Positions 18,001 to 25,521 are shown, numbered from the stretch's first letter. The stretch is DNA of 53,264 nucleotides from Solirubrobacterales bacterium (GCA_003132505.1 PKXY01000035.1:11710-64973), one strand, 5' to 3'. Notes: generated by a model from the letters alone, not told the origin. Made by a program: numbers and translations.

Positions 18001-18118
18001 CGAGACCGTAAAGCAGGCCGGCGAGGGGATCCTTTCGCAGGCCTTCGAGCCGACACCCTCGCGCGCGGTCTGCGCGCTCTGCGACTACCGCATCGCCTGT
18101 CCCGCCGCCGAGCGCTGA
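15077..18118 (+). CDS. UvrD-like helicase / RecB-family PD-(D/E)XK nuclease with Fe-S cysteines
   Basis: 1013 aa. The SF1 motor has a Q-motif region (LNGLTDAQREAI) and Walker A GVPGAGKT (27-34), and motif VI is recognisable (VYVAMTRAH). Other motifs are degenerate: motif II reads LLVDDWQ (223-229) instead of DExQD, motif III reads AGDDHEARL, and motif V (normally TxHxSKGLE) reads AGAGDVGGQAFDHVFV. The C-terminal nuclease has Asp901 (GRVDRID), Asp915 and Lys917 (IDYKTS). Cys780 (RACPLRY) and Cys999, Cys1002, Cys1008 form the Fe-S staple known from AddB/AdnB. It probably acts in double-strand break end processing. Actinobacterial AdnAB is a two-gene complex; no partner is adjacent here. Start GTG 15077 fits the leaderless pattern. 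Confidence 0.85.
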   Translation: MANPLNGLTDAQREAIGQRSAPLLIDGVPGAGKTEVLAARFCWLVEAGLEAHRPLLIVRDERAVQAAVRRIEALLDRPHEALSVHTMAGFCASLLAEQATAAGIEEPPPVLTAGERLALLLESAAQLELRHHDFRGRPVSLFAAFVRRIDQLKAQLIDAERFAATAADGSERDREFAVVYLAHDRLLGERGSLDVGDRLIACVRMLEREPSLSEELARRHEQLLVDDWQTRGAGERELVRALAAGGISLTVAGDDHEARLRDGDGALEHLAAEHPGAAIVRLDTSLRCPPSVITAALAIADDAVLHKSPAGEAPVHFWRCASVRAQAQHVSAELERLLRAGVAPERCVVLLRSVAADATAVIEALDERGVEHRILGPGAFFERTEVRDVLAWLRLLVDPRDAAAVVRALARPPIELHAVDIARCVQLARRRKLDVVSGLAAALESSQLPPEARERVANFLQIQRASAAALDEERADLFVHRLIERLGLRRHQLFSARADVAERLINLAQLSELAARHARAVPGATPREFAAYAAAVAESGIGEEEMIAGVDPAAVLVAGAGDVGGQAFDHVFVLSAGQSMTPRAVYVAMTRAHLGLVFADVPTAAAAPLAPAPVELVRAALGGSWEEREEELFGPSEALHALFGERREELLDSVARVGARLGELRFDTDLDVTHAVVRLLELIKLAALLERRDPTRAAEQTVKDALADVNARLSAAATPLEREILLSSPLDDLLLGGDERARRGAPWPAAREEPSLAAFLPRRGDGLVLSASDVDTYRACPLRYKFARVLRIPREPTLNQRFGIVVHQVLERFHEHSGGAATGATATGGAELIIALLDVAWRRAGFGDSGEELQLRQKARGSLLRYEQRFAQAGPNGPTPRWFERNFTFPLGPHLIRGRVDRIDELPGGGYELIDYKTSLPKRAEQLREDVQLALYAVAARETWQLEATERTYYYVLDDERVSLGPEEAGAAWIAETVKQAGEGILSQAFEPTPSRAVCALCDYRIACPAAER

Positions 18119-18156
18119 ACGGCCTCGGCGCATGCGGCCCCCCGGAACCACACCCC

Positions 18157-19035
18157 CTACCCCTGTCGGCCCTCGCCGCCGCGCTGGCGCAGGAAGCGCT
18201 GGAACTCGCTCGCGAGCCGCTCGCCCGAGGGGATGTCCTCCGGCTCGCTGCTGCGCTCGTCCTCGGCGAGCTGCTCGAGCCGCTCGACGAACGCCTGGAC
18301 GTCCGGGTCGCTCTGGACTGCGATCCCGACCTGGCGCTCGTAGTCGGCGGCGGCCGACTCGAGCTCGCTCGCGTCGACTGCCACGCCGACGATGCCCTCG
18401 AGCCGGCGGATCAGGGCCAGTGCCGCCTTCGGGTTGGGCGCCGCCGCGACGTAGTGGGGAACGCTCGCCCAGAGACTCGCCGACGGCAGGCCGCGCTCCG
18501 CACAGGCGGCGCCGATGACGCCGTTGATCCCGGTCGGCCCTTCGTAGCCGCTCGGCTGCAGGCCGAGCCGTTCGATCATCTCGGCGTCCGAACCGCTGCC
18601 GCTGACCTGGACCGGCAGCGTGTGCGGAACGTCGGCCAGCAGCGCTCCGAGCGAGACGACCAGCTGCACCCCGAGCGCCTCGGCGAGATCGAGGATCAGC
18701 TGCGTGAACGCGCGCCAGCGAACCGACGGCTCGGGACCGCCGAGCAGCACGAGGTCGCGGGGCGCGCGCGGCACGCGGGCGGCGAACACCTCGACCGACG
18801 GCCAGACGATCTCGCGCTGGCCGTCGGCGCCCAGCGCCACCTTCGGTCGCGTGGCCTGGAAGTCGTAGAACTCCTCCGGGTCGATCCGCGCGAAGCGCGT
18901 CGCGCCGAGCGCACTGCCGACGAACGACAGTGCTGCCGACGCGGCGTCGGCAGCGTCGTTCCAGCCGGTGAAGGCGCAGATCAGGGCCGGCGCTCGCAGG
19001 CCATCCGGACGGTGCTCCCACAGCAGCGGCTGCAT
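18157..19035 (-). CDS. PAC2 family protein (proteasome-assembly-chaperone-like)
   Basis: About 292 aa. PAC2-family features are visible: an N-terminal ALICAFTGWNDAADAASAAL, then DFQATRPKV, the strand LVLLGGPEPSVRW, and VSLGALLADVPHT. A polyGly-like GINGVIGAACAERGLPSASLWASVPHYVAAAPNPKA-type region follows (only partly quoted in family descriptions). The C-terminus is a coiled-coil-like acidic tail with DIPSGERLASEFQRFLRQ. The fold is related to eukaryotic PAC2 and archaeal PbaB; the bacterial function is not established. No proteasome genes are in the window. The start is ATG 19035, with a GTG 9 nt further upstream. It is convergent with the helicase (38-bp gap) and divergent from the HD protein. 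Confidence 0.85.
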   Translation of the reverse strand: MQPLLWEHRPDGLRAPALICAFTGWNDAADAASAALSFVGSALGATRFARIDPEEFYDFQATRPKVALGADGQREIVWPSVEVFAARVPRAPRDLVLLGGPEPSVRWRAFTQLILDLAEALGVQLVVSLGALLADVPHTLPVQVSGSGSDAEMIERLGLQPSGYEGPTGINGVIGAACAERGLPSASLWASVPHYVAAAPNPKAALALIRRLEGIVGVAVDASELESAAADYERQVGIAVQSDPDVQAFVERLEQLAEDERSSEPEDIPSGERLASEFQRFLRQRGGEGRQG

Positions 19036-19060
19036 CCGCTTCACCGTACATCATGCAGCT

Positions 19061-19987
19061 ATGACGCCGTCCAGCCTGCTTACCGCGAGCGGCGCGCCGC
19101 TCGCGACGCTTCGTGCCGGCGACGCCGTCGACGGGGTGTTCGCCTGCACGCGCAAGGAGCGACTGCTGACGCGCAGCGGGTCGCCCTATCTGTCGCTCGA
19201 GCTGCGCGATCGCAGCGGGGCGCTGCCGGCGCGAATCTTCCGCGATGCGGATCTCCACGGTGGGCGCTTCGACGCCGGCGAGCTGGTCGCGGTCTCCGGA
19301 CGCGTCGGGCGCTTCCGCGATGCGCTCCAGGTCGAGCTCGAACGGGTCGAGCGAACGTCCAGCGCCGGTCTCGATCCGACCCGCTTCCTGCCGGTCGCTT
19401 ATCGCGACCTCGACGAGCTCGACGGCTTCCTCGAGCACCTCGCGCGCGAGGTTTACGAGCCTGGCTACCGGCGACTGCTCGAGCTGATGCTGGCGGACGG
19501 CGAGCTGCGCGCCGCGTGGCGGCTGGCGCCATGCACACGCGCGAGCCACCACGCCTACCTCGGCGGTCTGCTCGAGCACACCGTCGCCGTCGCGACCCTG
19601 GCGCAGGAGCTCGCCCAGCAGCATCCGCGCCTTGACGGCGACCTGCTGCTGTGCGCGGCGATCGTCCACGACATCGGCAAGACGCGCGAGTTCAGCTACG
19701 GCGCCACGATCGAGCTGAGCGATCAGGGGCGGATGCTCGGGCACGTGCAGCTCTCCCTCGAGATGATCGCCGGCTACGCCGCGGCGGCGTCGCTCGAGCC
19801 CCCGCGAGCACTCGCGCTCGGTCACTGCGTCCTCGCTCATCACGGCGCCGATGCCGCGCCGGCCGGTCGCTTCCAGAACGTCGAGGCGCTTGCCCTCTAC
19901 CGTCTGAACGCGCTCGACGCCGGCGTCAAGGGAGCGCTCGAGCACGGGCTCGCCCCGGGCTCGCGCCGCGCGGCGCCTACAGCCTGA
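19061..19987 (+). CDS. OB-fold / HD-domain 3'-5' exoribonuclease-like protein (YhaM family)
   Basis: 308 aa. Residues about 17-97 form an OB-fold nucleic-acid binding domain (VDGVFACTRKERLLTRSGSPYLSL-type strands, then ELVAVSGRVGRFRDALQVEL). Residues about 160-290 form an HD phosphohydrolase domain with HHAYLGGLLEHT (His173), AAIVHDIGKTREF (His203, Asp204) and HCVLAHHG. The domain order is that of Bacillus YhaM, a 3'-5' exoribonuclease that trims RNA or DNA ends using Mn2+. The length agrees. ATG 19061 is preceded by no Shine-Dalgarno. Its 3' end overlaps the convergent PhzF gene by 11 bp. Confidence 0.85.
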   Translation: MTPSSLLTASGAPLATLRAGDAVDGVFACTRKERLLTRSGSPYLSLELRDRSGALPARIFRDADLHGGRFDAGELVAVSGRVGRFRDALQVELERVERTSSAGLDPTRFLPVAYRDLDELDGFLEHLAREVYEPGYRRLLELMLADGELRAAWRLAPCTRASHHAYLGGLLEHTVAVATLAQELAQQHPRLDGDLLLCAAIVHDIGKTREFSYGATIELSDQGRMLGHVQLSLEMIAGYAAAASLEPPRALALGHCVLAHHGADAAPAGRFQNVEALALYRLNALDAGVKGALEHGLAPGSRRAAPTA

Positions 19988-20846
19988 ACGCGCCGCGCGC
20001 GACGATCACCGCGTGGCCGGCGACCTCGACGCGCTCGATCCGCTCGCGATCGCCCGTGGCACGCGCGTAGAGCAGCGACGGGCGGCCGATCTCCGCGCCT
20101 TGGTGGATCTCGATCTCCTCGCCGTAGCCGATCTGCCCGTGGCGCGCGAGATGAACGGCGAGCGGACCGGCGGCAGAGCCGGTCGCCGGGTCTTCTGCCA
20201 CACCCAGGGCCGGGGCGAACATGCGCGTCTTGAAGCCGCCACTACGCCTGCAGACGCAGTTGAAGCACGCCCCGAGCGCGGCCAGCCGCGCCAGGTCCGG
20301 CTGCAGCGCCGCGACCCTCTGCTCGTCTTCGAGCACGACGAACACGTGCACCGGTCCGTTCGTGTAGGCCTCGACAGGCAGCAACGAGCGCTCGAGGCCG
20401 AGCGCGCCCAGCAGCTCGTCGGCGTGGTCGTAGCTGCGCCAGGTTGGGATCGGCTGCTCCATCCGGCCGAACATAGCCCCCGCGGCGTCGCGCTCGATCG
20501 CGACCGGAATCGTCCCGCCAGCCGTCTCGAGCCGCACGTGATCGCGCCCGCTCGCGCTCGCGACCAGGATCGCCGTGCCGAGCGTTGGATGTCCTGCGAA
20601 GGGCAGCTCGGCGGTCGGCGTGAAGATCCGCGCGCGTGCGTCGCCGCCCTGCTCCGGCGCTAACACGAAGACCGTTTCCGACAGGCTCAGCTCGCGCGCG
20701 ATGCGCTGCATCGTCGGCGCGTCGAAGCGCTCGCCCTGGCTGAACACCGCAAGTTGGTTGCCCGCGAGCGGTGTGTCGGTGAAGACGTCGAGAACGTAGT
20801 ACGGGTGGGTTTCGCCGGTCTCGCTGAGGTCGATCTCGATCTCCAT
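19977..20846 (-). CDS. PhzF family isomerase/epimerase-like protein
   Basis: 289 aa, the usual length. The two-domain diaminopimelate-epimerase-like fold is recognisable from YVLDVFTDTPLAGNQLAVF, LSLSETVFV with the general acid/base Glu, FTPTAELPFAGHPTLGTA and EDPATGSAAGPLAVHL. PhzF isomerises dihydro-hydroxyanthranilate in phenazine synthesis, but most family members lie outside phenazine clusters and have unknown substrates; no phz genes are nearby. Its ATG overlaps the stop of the upstream TetR gene (TGATG), so the two are translationally coupled and the regulator probably controls this unit. The convergent overlap with the HD protein is 11 bp. Confidence 0.9.
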   Translation of the reverse strand: MEIEIDLSETGETHPYYVLDVFTDTPLAGNQLAVFSQGERFDAPTMQRIARELSLSETVFVLAPEQGGDARARIFTPTAELPFAGHPTLGTAILVASASGRDHVRLETAGGTIPVAIERDAAGAMFGRMEQPIPTWRSYDHADELLGALGLERSLLPVEAYTNGPVHVFVVLEDEQRVAALQPDLARLAALGACFNCVCRRSGGFKTRMFAPALGVAEDPATGSAAGPLAVHLARHGQIGYGEEIEIHQGAEIGRPSLLYARATGDRERIERVEVAGHAVIVARGAFRL

Positions 20847-21529
20847 CAACGCTCCCTTTCTGCGCTCAGGCCGCTGATGATCAGCTCGATCCCGGCGCGG
20901 AAGCTGCCCTGGTTCGGCTCGCTTGCGAGATGGCGGCTGAGGGCCCGGATCGTCGGGAAGCGGTCGCCGAGCGTGTCCGCTCCCAGCGAGCCCTCGTCGA
21001 GCGCGAAGCCCGCGACCTCGCTGAGCGCGTAGCCGCGTGTGAACGCCGCCACAGCGCGGTAGGCGGCGACCGCGCGCGCCGGCGTGAAGCCGCCGGCTCG
21101 CAGGCTTGCCAGGAGATCCTCGACCGGCTGCAGCGCGCTCGCGCTGGCGAGTGCGCGCATCCCGAGCAGCGTGAAGGCCTGCGGGTGCTCACGGGCGAGC
21201 CCGCGAACGCTGCTGGCGAATCCCCGCACCGCCTCCGCCCAATCCGACGAGACGCCGCGCGGCTCGATCTCGCCCATCAGCTGCTCGGCGACGCCGTCGA
21301 GCAGGGCCTCCTTCGAGTCGACGTGGCGGTAGAGCGACATCGCCTCGACTCCGAGCTCGGCGGCCAGCGAACGCATCGTCAGCGCCTCCGCACCGTCGCG
21401 GTCGATCAGCGCCATTGCGGCGGCGAGAATCGTCGGGCGCGAGAGCTTCGGCGGCCGCCCGCGCCGGCGGCGCTGTGCGCTGCTCGCGGTCGCCGTCGCG
21501 GCGCGTGCGTCTGGCTGCTGCGCGCTCAT
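20846..21529 (-). CDS. TetR/AcrR family transcriptional regulator
   Basis: 227 aa. An Arg-rich linker (SAQRRRRGRPPKLSRP) precedes a TetR-type helix-turn-helix (ILAAAMALIDRDGAEALTMR followed by SLAAELGVEAMSLYRHVDSKEALLDGV). The C-terminal part (residues about 95-220) is all-alpha and resembles the TetR_C_1 tetracycline-repressor-like ligand domain. It should dimerise on a palindrome in its own upstream region and release on ligand binding. It is the first gene of a coupled pair with PhzF, suggesting PhzF acts on, or produces, the inducing metabolite; that is inference. The ATG is at 21529, divergent from rmuC. Confidence 0.9.
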   Translation of the reverse strand: MSAQQPDARAATATASSAQRRRRGRPPKLSRPTILAAAMALIDRDGAEALTMRSLAAELGVEAMSLYRHVDSKEALLDGVAEQLMGEIEPRGVSSDWAEAVRGFASSVRGLAREHPQAFTLLGMRALASASALQPVEDLLASLRAGGFTPARAVAAYRAVAAFTRGYALSEVAGFALDEGSLGADTLGDRFPTIRALSRHLASEPNQGSFRAGIELIISGLSAERER

Positions 21530-21623
21530 CGATGCATCGTCCCCGAGATCGGCGTGCCTCGCGTTGTCGTCCGATCCGGGGAGGAAGCTGAACGACCCCT
21601 ATGTCATCCAGCCCCCCCAAGCG

Positions 21624-22940
21624 ATGCAGATAGCGATGCTCGCCATCGGCGTGTGCGTCGGCGCAGGGCTCGCGAGCTTGCTGGCTGCCGGGCGGCTGCG
21701 GACCGAACGGGCCCTGCGAGGCGCCGCCGACAGGGCGCACGCCGACCAGCGGCGCCTGCTCGAGGCAAGCCGCGCCCAGCTTCGTGACGAGATGAAGTCG
21801 ATCTCGGCCGACGTCCTGCGCGAAACCGGTGAGACGCTCGGCCGCGAGATCGCCGCCCAGCGCAACGCCGACACCGCGCGGGCGGCCGGCGAGATGGAGA
21901 AGCGCACGCTCGAGCTGCGCAGCCTGATGGAGCCGATGCGCGAGAAGCTCGGGAAGGTCGAAAGCGAGCTCGAGAAGATCGAGCGCGAGCGACGTGAGTC
22001 GCAGGGCCAGCTCGGCGAGATGTTCCGCCAGGTCGGCGACGGGCTCCAGGCTCTGCGCCTCGAGACCGGCAGCCTGGTGGGAGCGCTCAAGCGACCGACG
22101 ACGCGCGGTTCCTGGGGCGAGATCCAGCTGCGCAACGTGATCGAGATGGCTGGAATGGTCTCCCATTGCGACTTCACCGAGCAGACGACGATCGAGACCG
22201 ACGACGGCCGGCTGCGACCCGACGTGCTGGTTCGCCTGCCTGGAGGCAAGCTGATCGTCGTCGATTCGAAGGTGCCGCTCGATGCCTACCTGGCCGCGAC
22301 CGAGGCGACCGACGACGCCGAGCGCGCGCTGCACATGGCCCGCCATGCGCGCCAGACGCGCGACCACATCACGAAGCTCGCCTCGAAGGGCTACCAGACG
22401 CAGCTCGATTCGACGCCCGAGCTGGTCGTGATGTTCATCCCCTCCGACGGCATCTACCACGCCGCGCTGAGCGAGGATCCAGCGCTGCTCGAATACGGCG
22501 TAGAGCAGCAGGTCCTGATCGCGACGCCGACGACGCTGATCGCGCTGCTGCGCGCCGTCCACTACGGCTGGAAGCAGGAGCTGATCGCGAAGTCCGCCCG
22601 CGAGATCGCGGAGACGGGTCGCGAGTTGCACCGCCGGATCGCCCGCTTTGCCGAGCCGTTTGCGCGCGTCGGACGTCAGCTCGGCTCGGCGGTCAACGCC
22701 TACAACGAAGCGGTCGGCTCGTTCGAGTCGCGCGTCGTTCCACAGCTGCGCCGGATCGAGGAGGCCGGGGCCGCGTCTGAACGCGAGGTTGCGCTCGCGC
22801 CGGTGGAGGAGGCCCCGCGAGCCCTCAGCGCCGCGCTCGGTCCTGCCGACGACGACGAGCCCCAGGCGACTCTCGCGACGCTACCCGGCTCCCAGACCCG
22901 TGCCCCCGCCGTCGATCGGGCCCGCCGCCGCGCCGGCTAG
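21624..22940 (+). CDS. rmuC: DNA recombination protein RmuC
   Basis: About 438 aa. An N-terminal membrane anchor (MLAIGVCVGAGLASLLAAG) is followed by a long coiled coil (about residues 40-140). The RmuC nuclease-like domain comes next: RGSWGEIQLRNVIEMAGM, RPDVLVRLPGGKLIVVDSK, VPLDAYLAA, VVMFIPSDG and ATPTTLIALLRAVHYGWKQE. RmuC limits inversions between short inverted repeats and its core belongs to the PD-(D/E)XK superfamily; Asp and Lys in VVDSK fit the catalytic pair. I chose ATG 21624, which places the anchor at the N-terminus; a TTG at 21564 would add 20 residues. Neither has a clear ribosome site. The C-terminus ends in a low-complexity Ala/Pro/Arg tail just before the repeat cluster. 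Confidence 0.9.
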   Translation: MQIAMLAIGVCVGAGLASLLAAGRLRTERALRGAADRAHADQRRLLEASRAQLRDEMKSISADVLRETGETLGREIAAQRNADTARAAGEMEKRTLELRSLMEPMREKLGKVESELEKIERERRESQGQLGEMFRQVGDGLQALRLETGSLVGALKRPTTRGSWGEIQLRNVIEMAGMVSHCDFTEQTTIETDDGRLRPDVLVRLPGGKLIVVDSKVPLDAYLAATEATDDAERALHMARHARQTRDHITKLASKGYQTQLDSTPELVVMFIPSDGIYHAALSEDPALLEYGVEQQVLIATPTTLIALLRAVHYGWKQELIAKSAREIAETGRELHRRIARFAEPFARVGRQLGSAVNAYNEAVGSFESRVVPQLRRIEEAGAASEREVALAPVEEAPRALSAALGPADDDEPQATLATLPGSQTRAPAVDRARRRAG

Positions 22941-23012
22941 GCGAGGTCCCGCGCACAACGCGCGCTTGCGCGCCACACGCCCACGCGGCGAGCCGCGGCC
23001 GCTCGGCGAGGA

Positions 23013-23096
23013 CCCTCCGTTTCGAAGGACAGGCCCTCCGTTCCGAAGGACAGGCCCTCCGTTTCGAAGGACAGGCCCTCCGTTTCGAAGGACAGG
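23013..23096. repeat. Four tandem copies of a 21-bp repeat
   Basis: Units at 23013-23033, 23034-23054, 23055-23075 and 23076-23096, each 21 bp: CCC followed by TCCGTTYCGAAGGACAGG. Copies 1, 3 and 4 have TTTCGAA; copy 2 has TTCCGAA. The array lies between the rmuC stop and the otsB start and is followed by CACCCGGCGTAAGC and GGGCTCCCGCAG, which recur with a fifth copy inside otsB. There are no spacers, so this is not a CRISPR. Confidence 0.95.
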
Positions 23097-23127
23097 CAGG
23101 CACCCGGCGTAAGCGGGCTCCCGCAGC

Positions 23128-23133
23128 CATACT
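23128..23133 (+). promoter_or_regulatory. Predicted -10 box of otsB (leaderless)
   Basis: CATACT, then 6 nt, then GTG 23140. No Shine-Dalgarno precedes the start. The box lies directly after the repeat module, so the repeats occupy the -35 and upstream control region. Confidence 0.4.
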
Positions 23134-23139
23134 TGTGCT

Positions 23140-23997
23140 GTGGCAGAAAACGCCCGCCAGAGCCAAGCGAGGACCCTCCGTTCCGAAGGACAGGCACCCG
23201 GCGTAAGCCGGCTCCCGCAGCTCCTCCCGCAGCTCCTCGAGCCGTTGCGGGCCGATCCGGCCAACGCAGCAGTGCTGTTCGACATCGACGGAACGCTCGC
23301 GCCGATCGTCCGACACGCCTCGGATGCGCACATCCCCGAAGACACGCGCCGGCAGCTCATCGCTATCGCAAAGCGCTACGGAATCGTCGGCTGCGTCACT
23401 GGTCGCCCGGCACTGGTGGCCCGCCAGATGGTCGGGATCGGCTCGATCGCCTACGTCGGGAATCACGGCATTGAGAGCCTCCCGCCCGGCGCAGCCGAGG
23501 TGGTTCTCGATCGCCGCGTCGCGAGTCACGCCAAGCGCGTGCATGAGTTCGCGCTGGCAGTCGACACCGCCGAGGTGCAGCGCCTGCGGGTCCGGCTCGA
23601 GGACAAGGGCCCAATCGTCGCCTTCCACTGGCGCGGGGCGCCGGACGAGCAGGCCGCCGAGTCGGCGGTCGAACAGATCGAGCACGACGCGCAGGCGGCT
23701 GGACTCGTCACGCACCGCGGCCGCAAGGTGCTCGAGGTGCGTCCCCCGGTCCCGATCGACAAAGGCCGCGGAATCGCGCTGCTGCTGCGCAAGCGACGCC
23801 CGGCGAACGGTCTCTACGTCGGCGACGACGTCACCGACATCGACGCGTTTCGCGGCCTGCGCGAATCCGTCAGCGGCTCGGCGGTCTGCGTGGCCGTGGG
23901 CTCGGAGGAGGCGTCTGACGAGCTGCTCGCCGATGCCGACCTCGTCGTCGCCGGTCCCGCCGGGGTGCGCGGGCTGCTCGACGAGCTGCTGCGCTGA
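23140..23997 (+). CDS. otsB: Trehalose-6-phosphate phosphatase (HAD family)
   Basis: 285 aa. HAD motif I VLFDIDGTLAPI (Asp48, Asp50), motif II in VTGRP, the OtsB-typical YVGNHGIES, motif III Lys in PIDKGRG, and motif IV YVGDDVTDIDAF. OtsB dephosphorylates trehalose-6-phosphate in the cytosol. OtsA is not in the window. The N-terminal 40 residues are non-homologous; residues about 12-19 (RSEGQAPG) are encoded by the fifth copy of the 21-bp repeat. The start at GTG 23140 is supported by CATACT 6 nt upstream; a TTG near 23244, just ahead of the domain, is an alternative that would exclude the repeat. A membrane protein gene follows after 3 bp. Confidence 0.88.
   Translation: MAENARQSQARTLRSEGQAPGVSRLPQLLPQLLEPLRADPANAAVLFDIDGTLAPIVRHASDAHIPEDTRRQLIAIAKRYGIVGCVTGRPALVARQMVGIGSIAYVGNHGIESLPPGAAEVVLDRRVASHAKRVHEFALAVDTAEVQRLRVRLEDKGPIVAFHWRGAPDEQAAESAVEQIEHDAQAAGLVTHRGRKVLEVRPPVPIDKGRGIALLLRKRRPANGLYVGDDVTDIDAFRGLRESVSGSAVCVAVGSEEASDELLADADLVVAGPAGVRGLLDELLR
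23168..23220. repeat. Second copy of the repeat module, inside the 5' end of otsB
   Basis: GCGAGGA, one 21-bp unit (23174-23194, TTCCGAA variant), then CACCCGGCGTAAGC and CGGCTCCCGCAG to 23220. It matches the flanks of the array at 23007-23126 with a single base change in the tail, so module and flank were duplicated together. As translated it is in frame within the otsB N-terminus. Confidence 0.9.
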
Positions 23998-24000
23998 GCG

Positions 24001-24513
24001 ATGTCGTTTGCGGACTTCATCAGGACGACCGTGCTGCTCTGTGCCGCGGCGGCGACGACACTGGCCGCGGTGACTGTTCTTGGTGCGGCAGCCGAGCACG
24101 ATCCGGGCGCGGCGACAATCCCGTTCGTCTGGTGGGCGGCTGCGGCCGTGATCGGCTTCGTTCTCGACGCGCGTGGGCGCACGCTGCCGGCGATCGCACG
24201 GCTGCTCGCATCGGCGCGCTCGCTGAACGACGTCCCTGAGCCCCGGCCCGGCCTGATCATGATCACGCGCCTCTGGCCCCTGCTGATCGTCACGCTGCTC
24301 GCCTGCGTGCTGAGCATCGTCGCGCCCCAGATCCCAGGGATCGCGAGCGGCTTTGCGATCATCTCGGCGCTTGCCTGGCGCAACCAGTATGCGGCCGTGC
24401 TCGCTGTCGAAGGTCGTGACGGCGTGCGCTTCTACGTCGATCGTACGCCGTTCTGGCGTGTGATCTCGCTCAGCAGGACGCCCGGCTTCAAGGTCTACCG
24501 GCCGACGCAGTGA
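24001..24513 (+). CDS. Membrane protein of unknown function
   Basis: 170 aa with four hydrophobic segments: about residues 8-30 (VLLCAAAATTLAAVTVLGAAA), 40-56 (IPFVWWAAAAVIGFVLDA), 90-108 (RLWPLLIVTLLACVLSIVAP) and 112-126 (IPGIASGFAIISALAW). A short C-terminal soluble part (VEGRDGVRFYVDRTPFWRVI) follows and could be a small beta domain. I do not recognise the family. The ATG is 3 bp after the otsB stop, so it is certainly in the same transcript; the glycosyltransferase follows after 48 bp. A role in handling or export of a sugar product is possible but unproven. Confidence 0.75.
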   Translation: MSFADFIRTTVLLCAAAATTLAAVTVLGAAAEHDPGAATIPFVWWAAAAVIGFVLDARGRTLPAIARLLASARSLNDVPEPRPGLIMITRLWPLLIVTLLACVLSIVAPQIPGIASGFAIISALAWRNQYAAVLAVEGRDGVRFYVDRTPFWRVISLSRTPGFKVYRPTQ

Positions 24514-24561
24514 GCCCAACCCCCGCAAGCTGGCGGCTGGGCGATCGCTGAGATCCTGCTC

Positions 24562-25521
24562 GTGTCGCTCGGCTCGACCGCGGGCCTTCGCGCGGCCGAC
24601 GACGCCCTCGCGGCAAGCATCGAGCGTGCCGGCGCGACCGTCACCGTGGCGCGGGCGGCTCCGCCGCGGAGCGTCCGCACGCTGGCGCTGACCGACTACG
24701 TCTGGGCCCGCGCCGCGCGCGAGGCCGCACGGGCCGGGCTGCGCAGCTCCCCGGGCGACATCGTGATCTACTCGACGATAACCGCCGCGCTGCTCGCCCC
24801 GCTGCCGGGCGCGATCCGCTTCGATGCACTCGCCGCCGGCAACCGGCCAGGGCGCCACGGCGTCTGGCAGCGCCCGCTCGAGCGGCGGCGCATCGCCGCC
24901 GCGCCGCTGCTGATCCCCTGGAGCACCGCATCGTTGGCAGGCGCCCCGATCGATCACGCGCCCGCCGTGGTGGTTCCGGTTGCCGTCGGCGCCTCCGGGC
25001 CGGCGATGCCAGAGTCGAAACGGGACATCGCAGCGATCACCTATGCGGCTAATCCACGCAAGAAGGGTTTCGACCGCGTGCTCGAAGCATGGGGGCGCGT
25101 GCGCCGGGATGGCGAGCTGCTGCTGGTGGCGGGGATCGATGAGGCCCTGCAGGGGGAGGGGATCCGCGCGGTCGGACGCCTCGCGCCGCGTGAGTACCGG
25201 GCATTGCTGCGCCGCGCCCGCGTCTACGTGACCGCACCCCGGCGCGAGGACTACGGGATCGCCCAGCTCGAGGCCCTCGCGGATGGCTGCCTGCTCGTCA
25301 CGACTCCCGCGCCCGGCCCGTATGCGGCGCTCGAGCTTGCTCGCTCACTCGATCCGCGTCTCGTGAGCGACGATCTTGGAGCCGCCGTACGCGTCGCGCT
25401 CGACGACCCGCTGCCCGGTTACGCGGCTGCCGCGACGCGTGCCCTTCAGCGCTTCTCGACCGACCAGGTCGACTACATCGTCGCGCAGGAGCTGCTGCCG
25501 CGGCTCTTCTCAGGTTCCTGA
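24562..25521 (+). CDS. Glycosyltransferase-like protein (GT4/GT-B C-terminal features)
   Basis: 319 aa. The N-terminal half has Rossmann-like strands (LVSLGSTAGLRAADDALAAS from the preceding codons, IVIYSTITAALLAPLPGA). The C-terminal half has GT-B features: AITYAANPRKKGFDRVLEAW, ELLLVAGIDE, GRLAPREYRALLRRARVYV and the donor-binding region APRREDYGIAQLEALADGCLLV, where EDYGIAQLEA matches the E-x7-E motif of GT4 enzymes. It probably transfers a sugar from a nucleotide-sugar donor; the acceptor is unknown. The start GTG 24562 is the only usual start in the open frame after the preceding stop. The 3' end overlaps the convergent polX gene by 12 bp. Confidence 0.75.
   Translation: MSLGSTAGLRAADDALAASIERAGATVTVARAAPPRSVRTLALTDYVWARAAREAARAGLRSSPGDIVIYSTITAALLAPLPGAIRFDALAAGNRPGRHGVWQRPLERRRIAAAPLLIPWSTASLAGAPIDHAPAVVVPVAVGASGPAMPESKRDIAAITYAANPRKKGFDRVLEAWGRVRRDGELLLVAGIDEALQGEGIRAVGRLAPREYRALLRRARVYVTAPRREDYGIAQLEALADGCLLVTTPAPGPYAALELARSLDPRLVSDDLGAAVRVALDDPLPGYAAAATRALQRFSTDQVDYIVAQELLPRLFSGS

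Noticed and set aside
17258-19945. 895-codon minus-strand open frame over the nuclease, PAC2 and HD genes
   Set aside because: It changes from antisense of one gene to out-of-frame reading of another; no family motifs, while the genes beneath are well supported.
23013-23220. CRISPR-like array from the 21-bp repeats
   Set aside because: Units are directly adjacent with no spacers, and there are no cas genes in the window.
22825-24957. 710-codon minus-strand open frame opposite otsB and its neighbours
   Set aside because: Very Arg/Asp/His-rich composition with no motifs; it mirrors the GC-rich codon bias of real plus-strand genes with HAD motifs.
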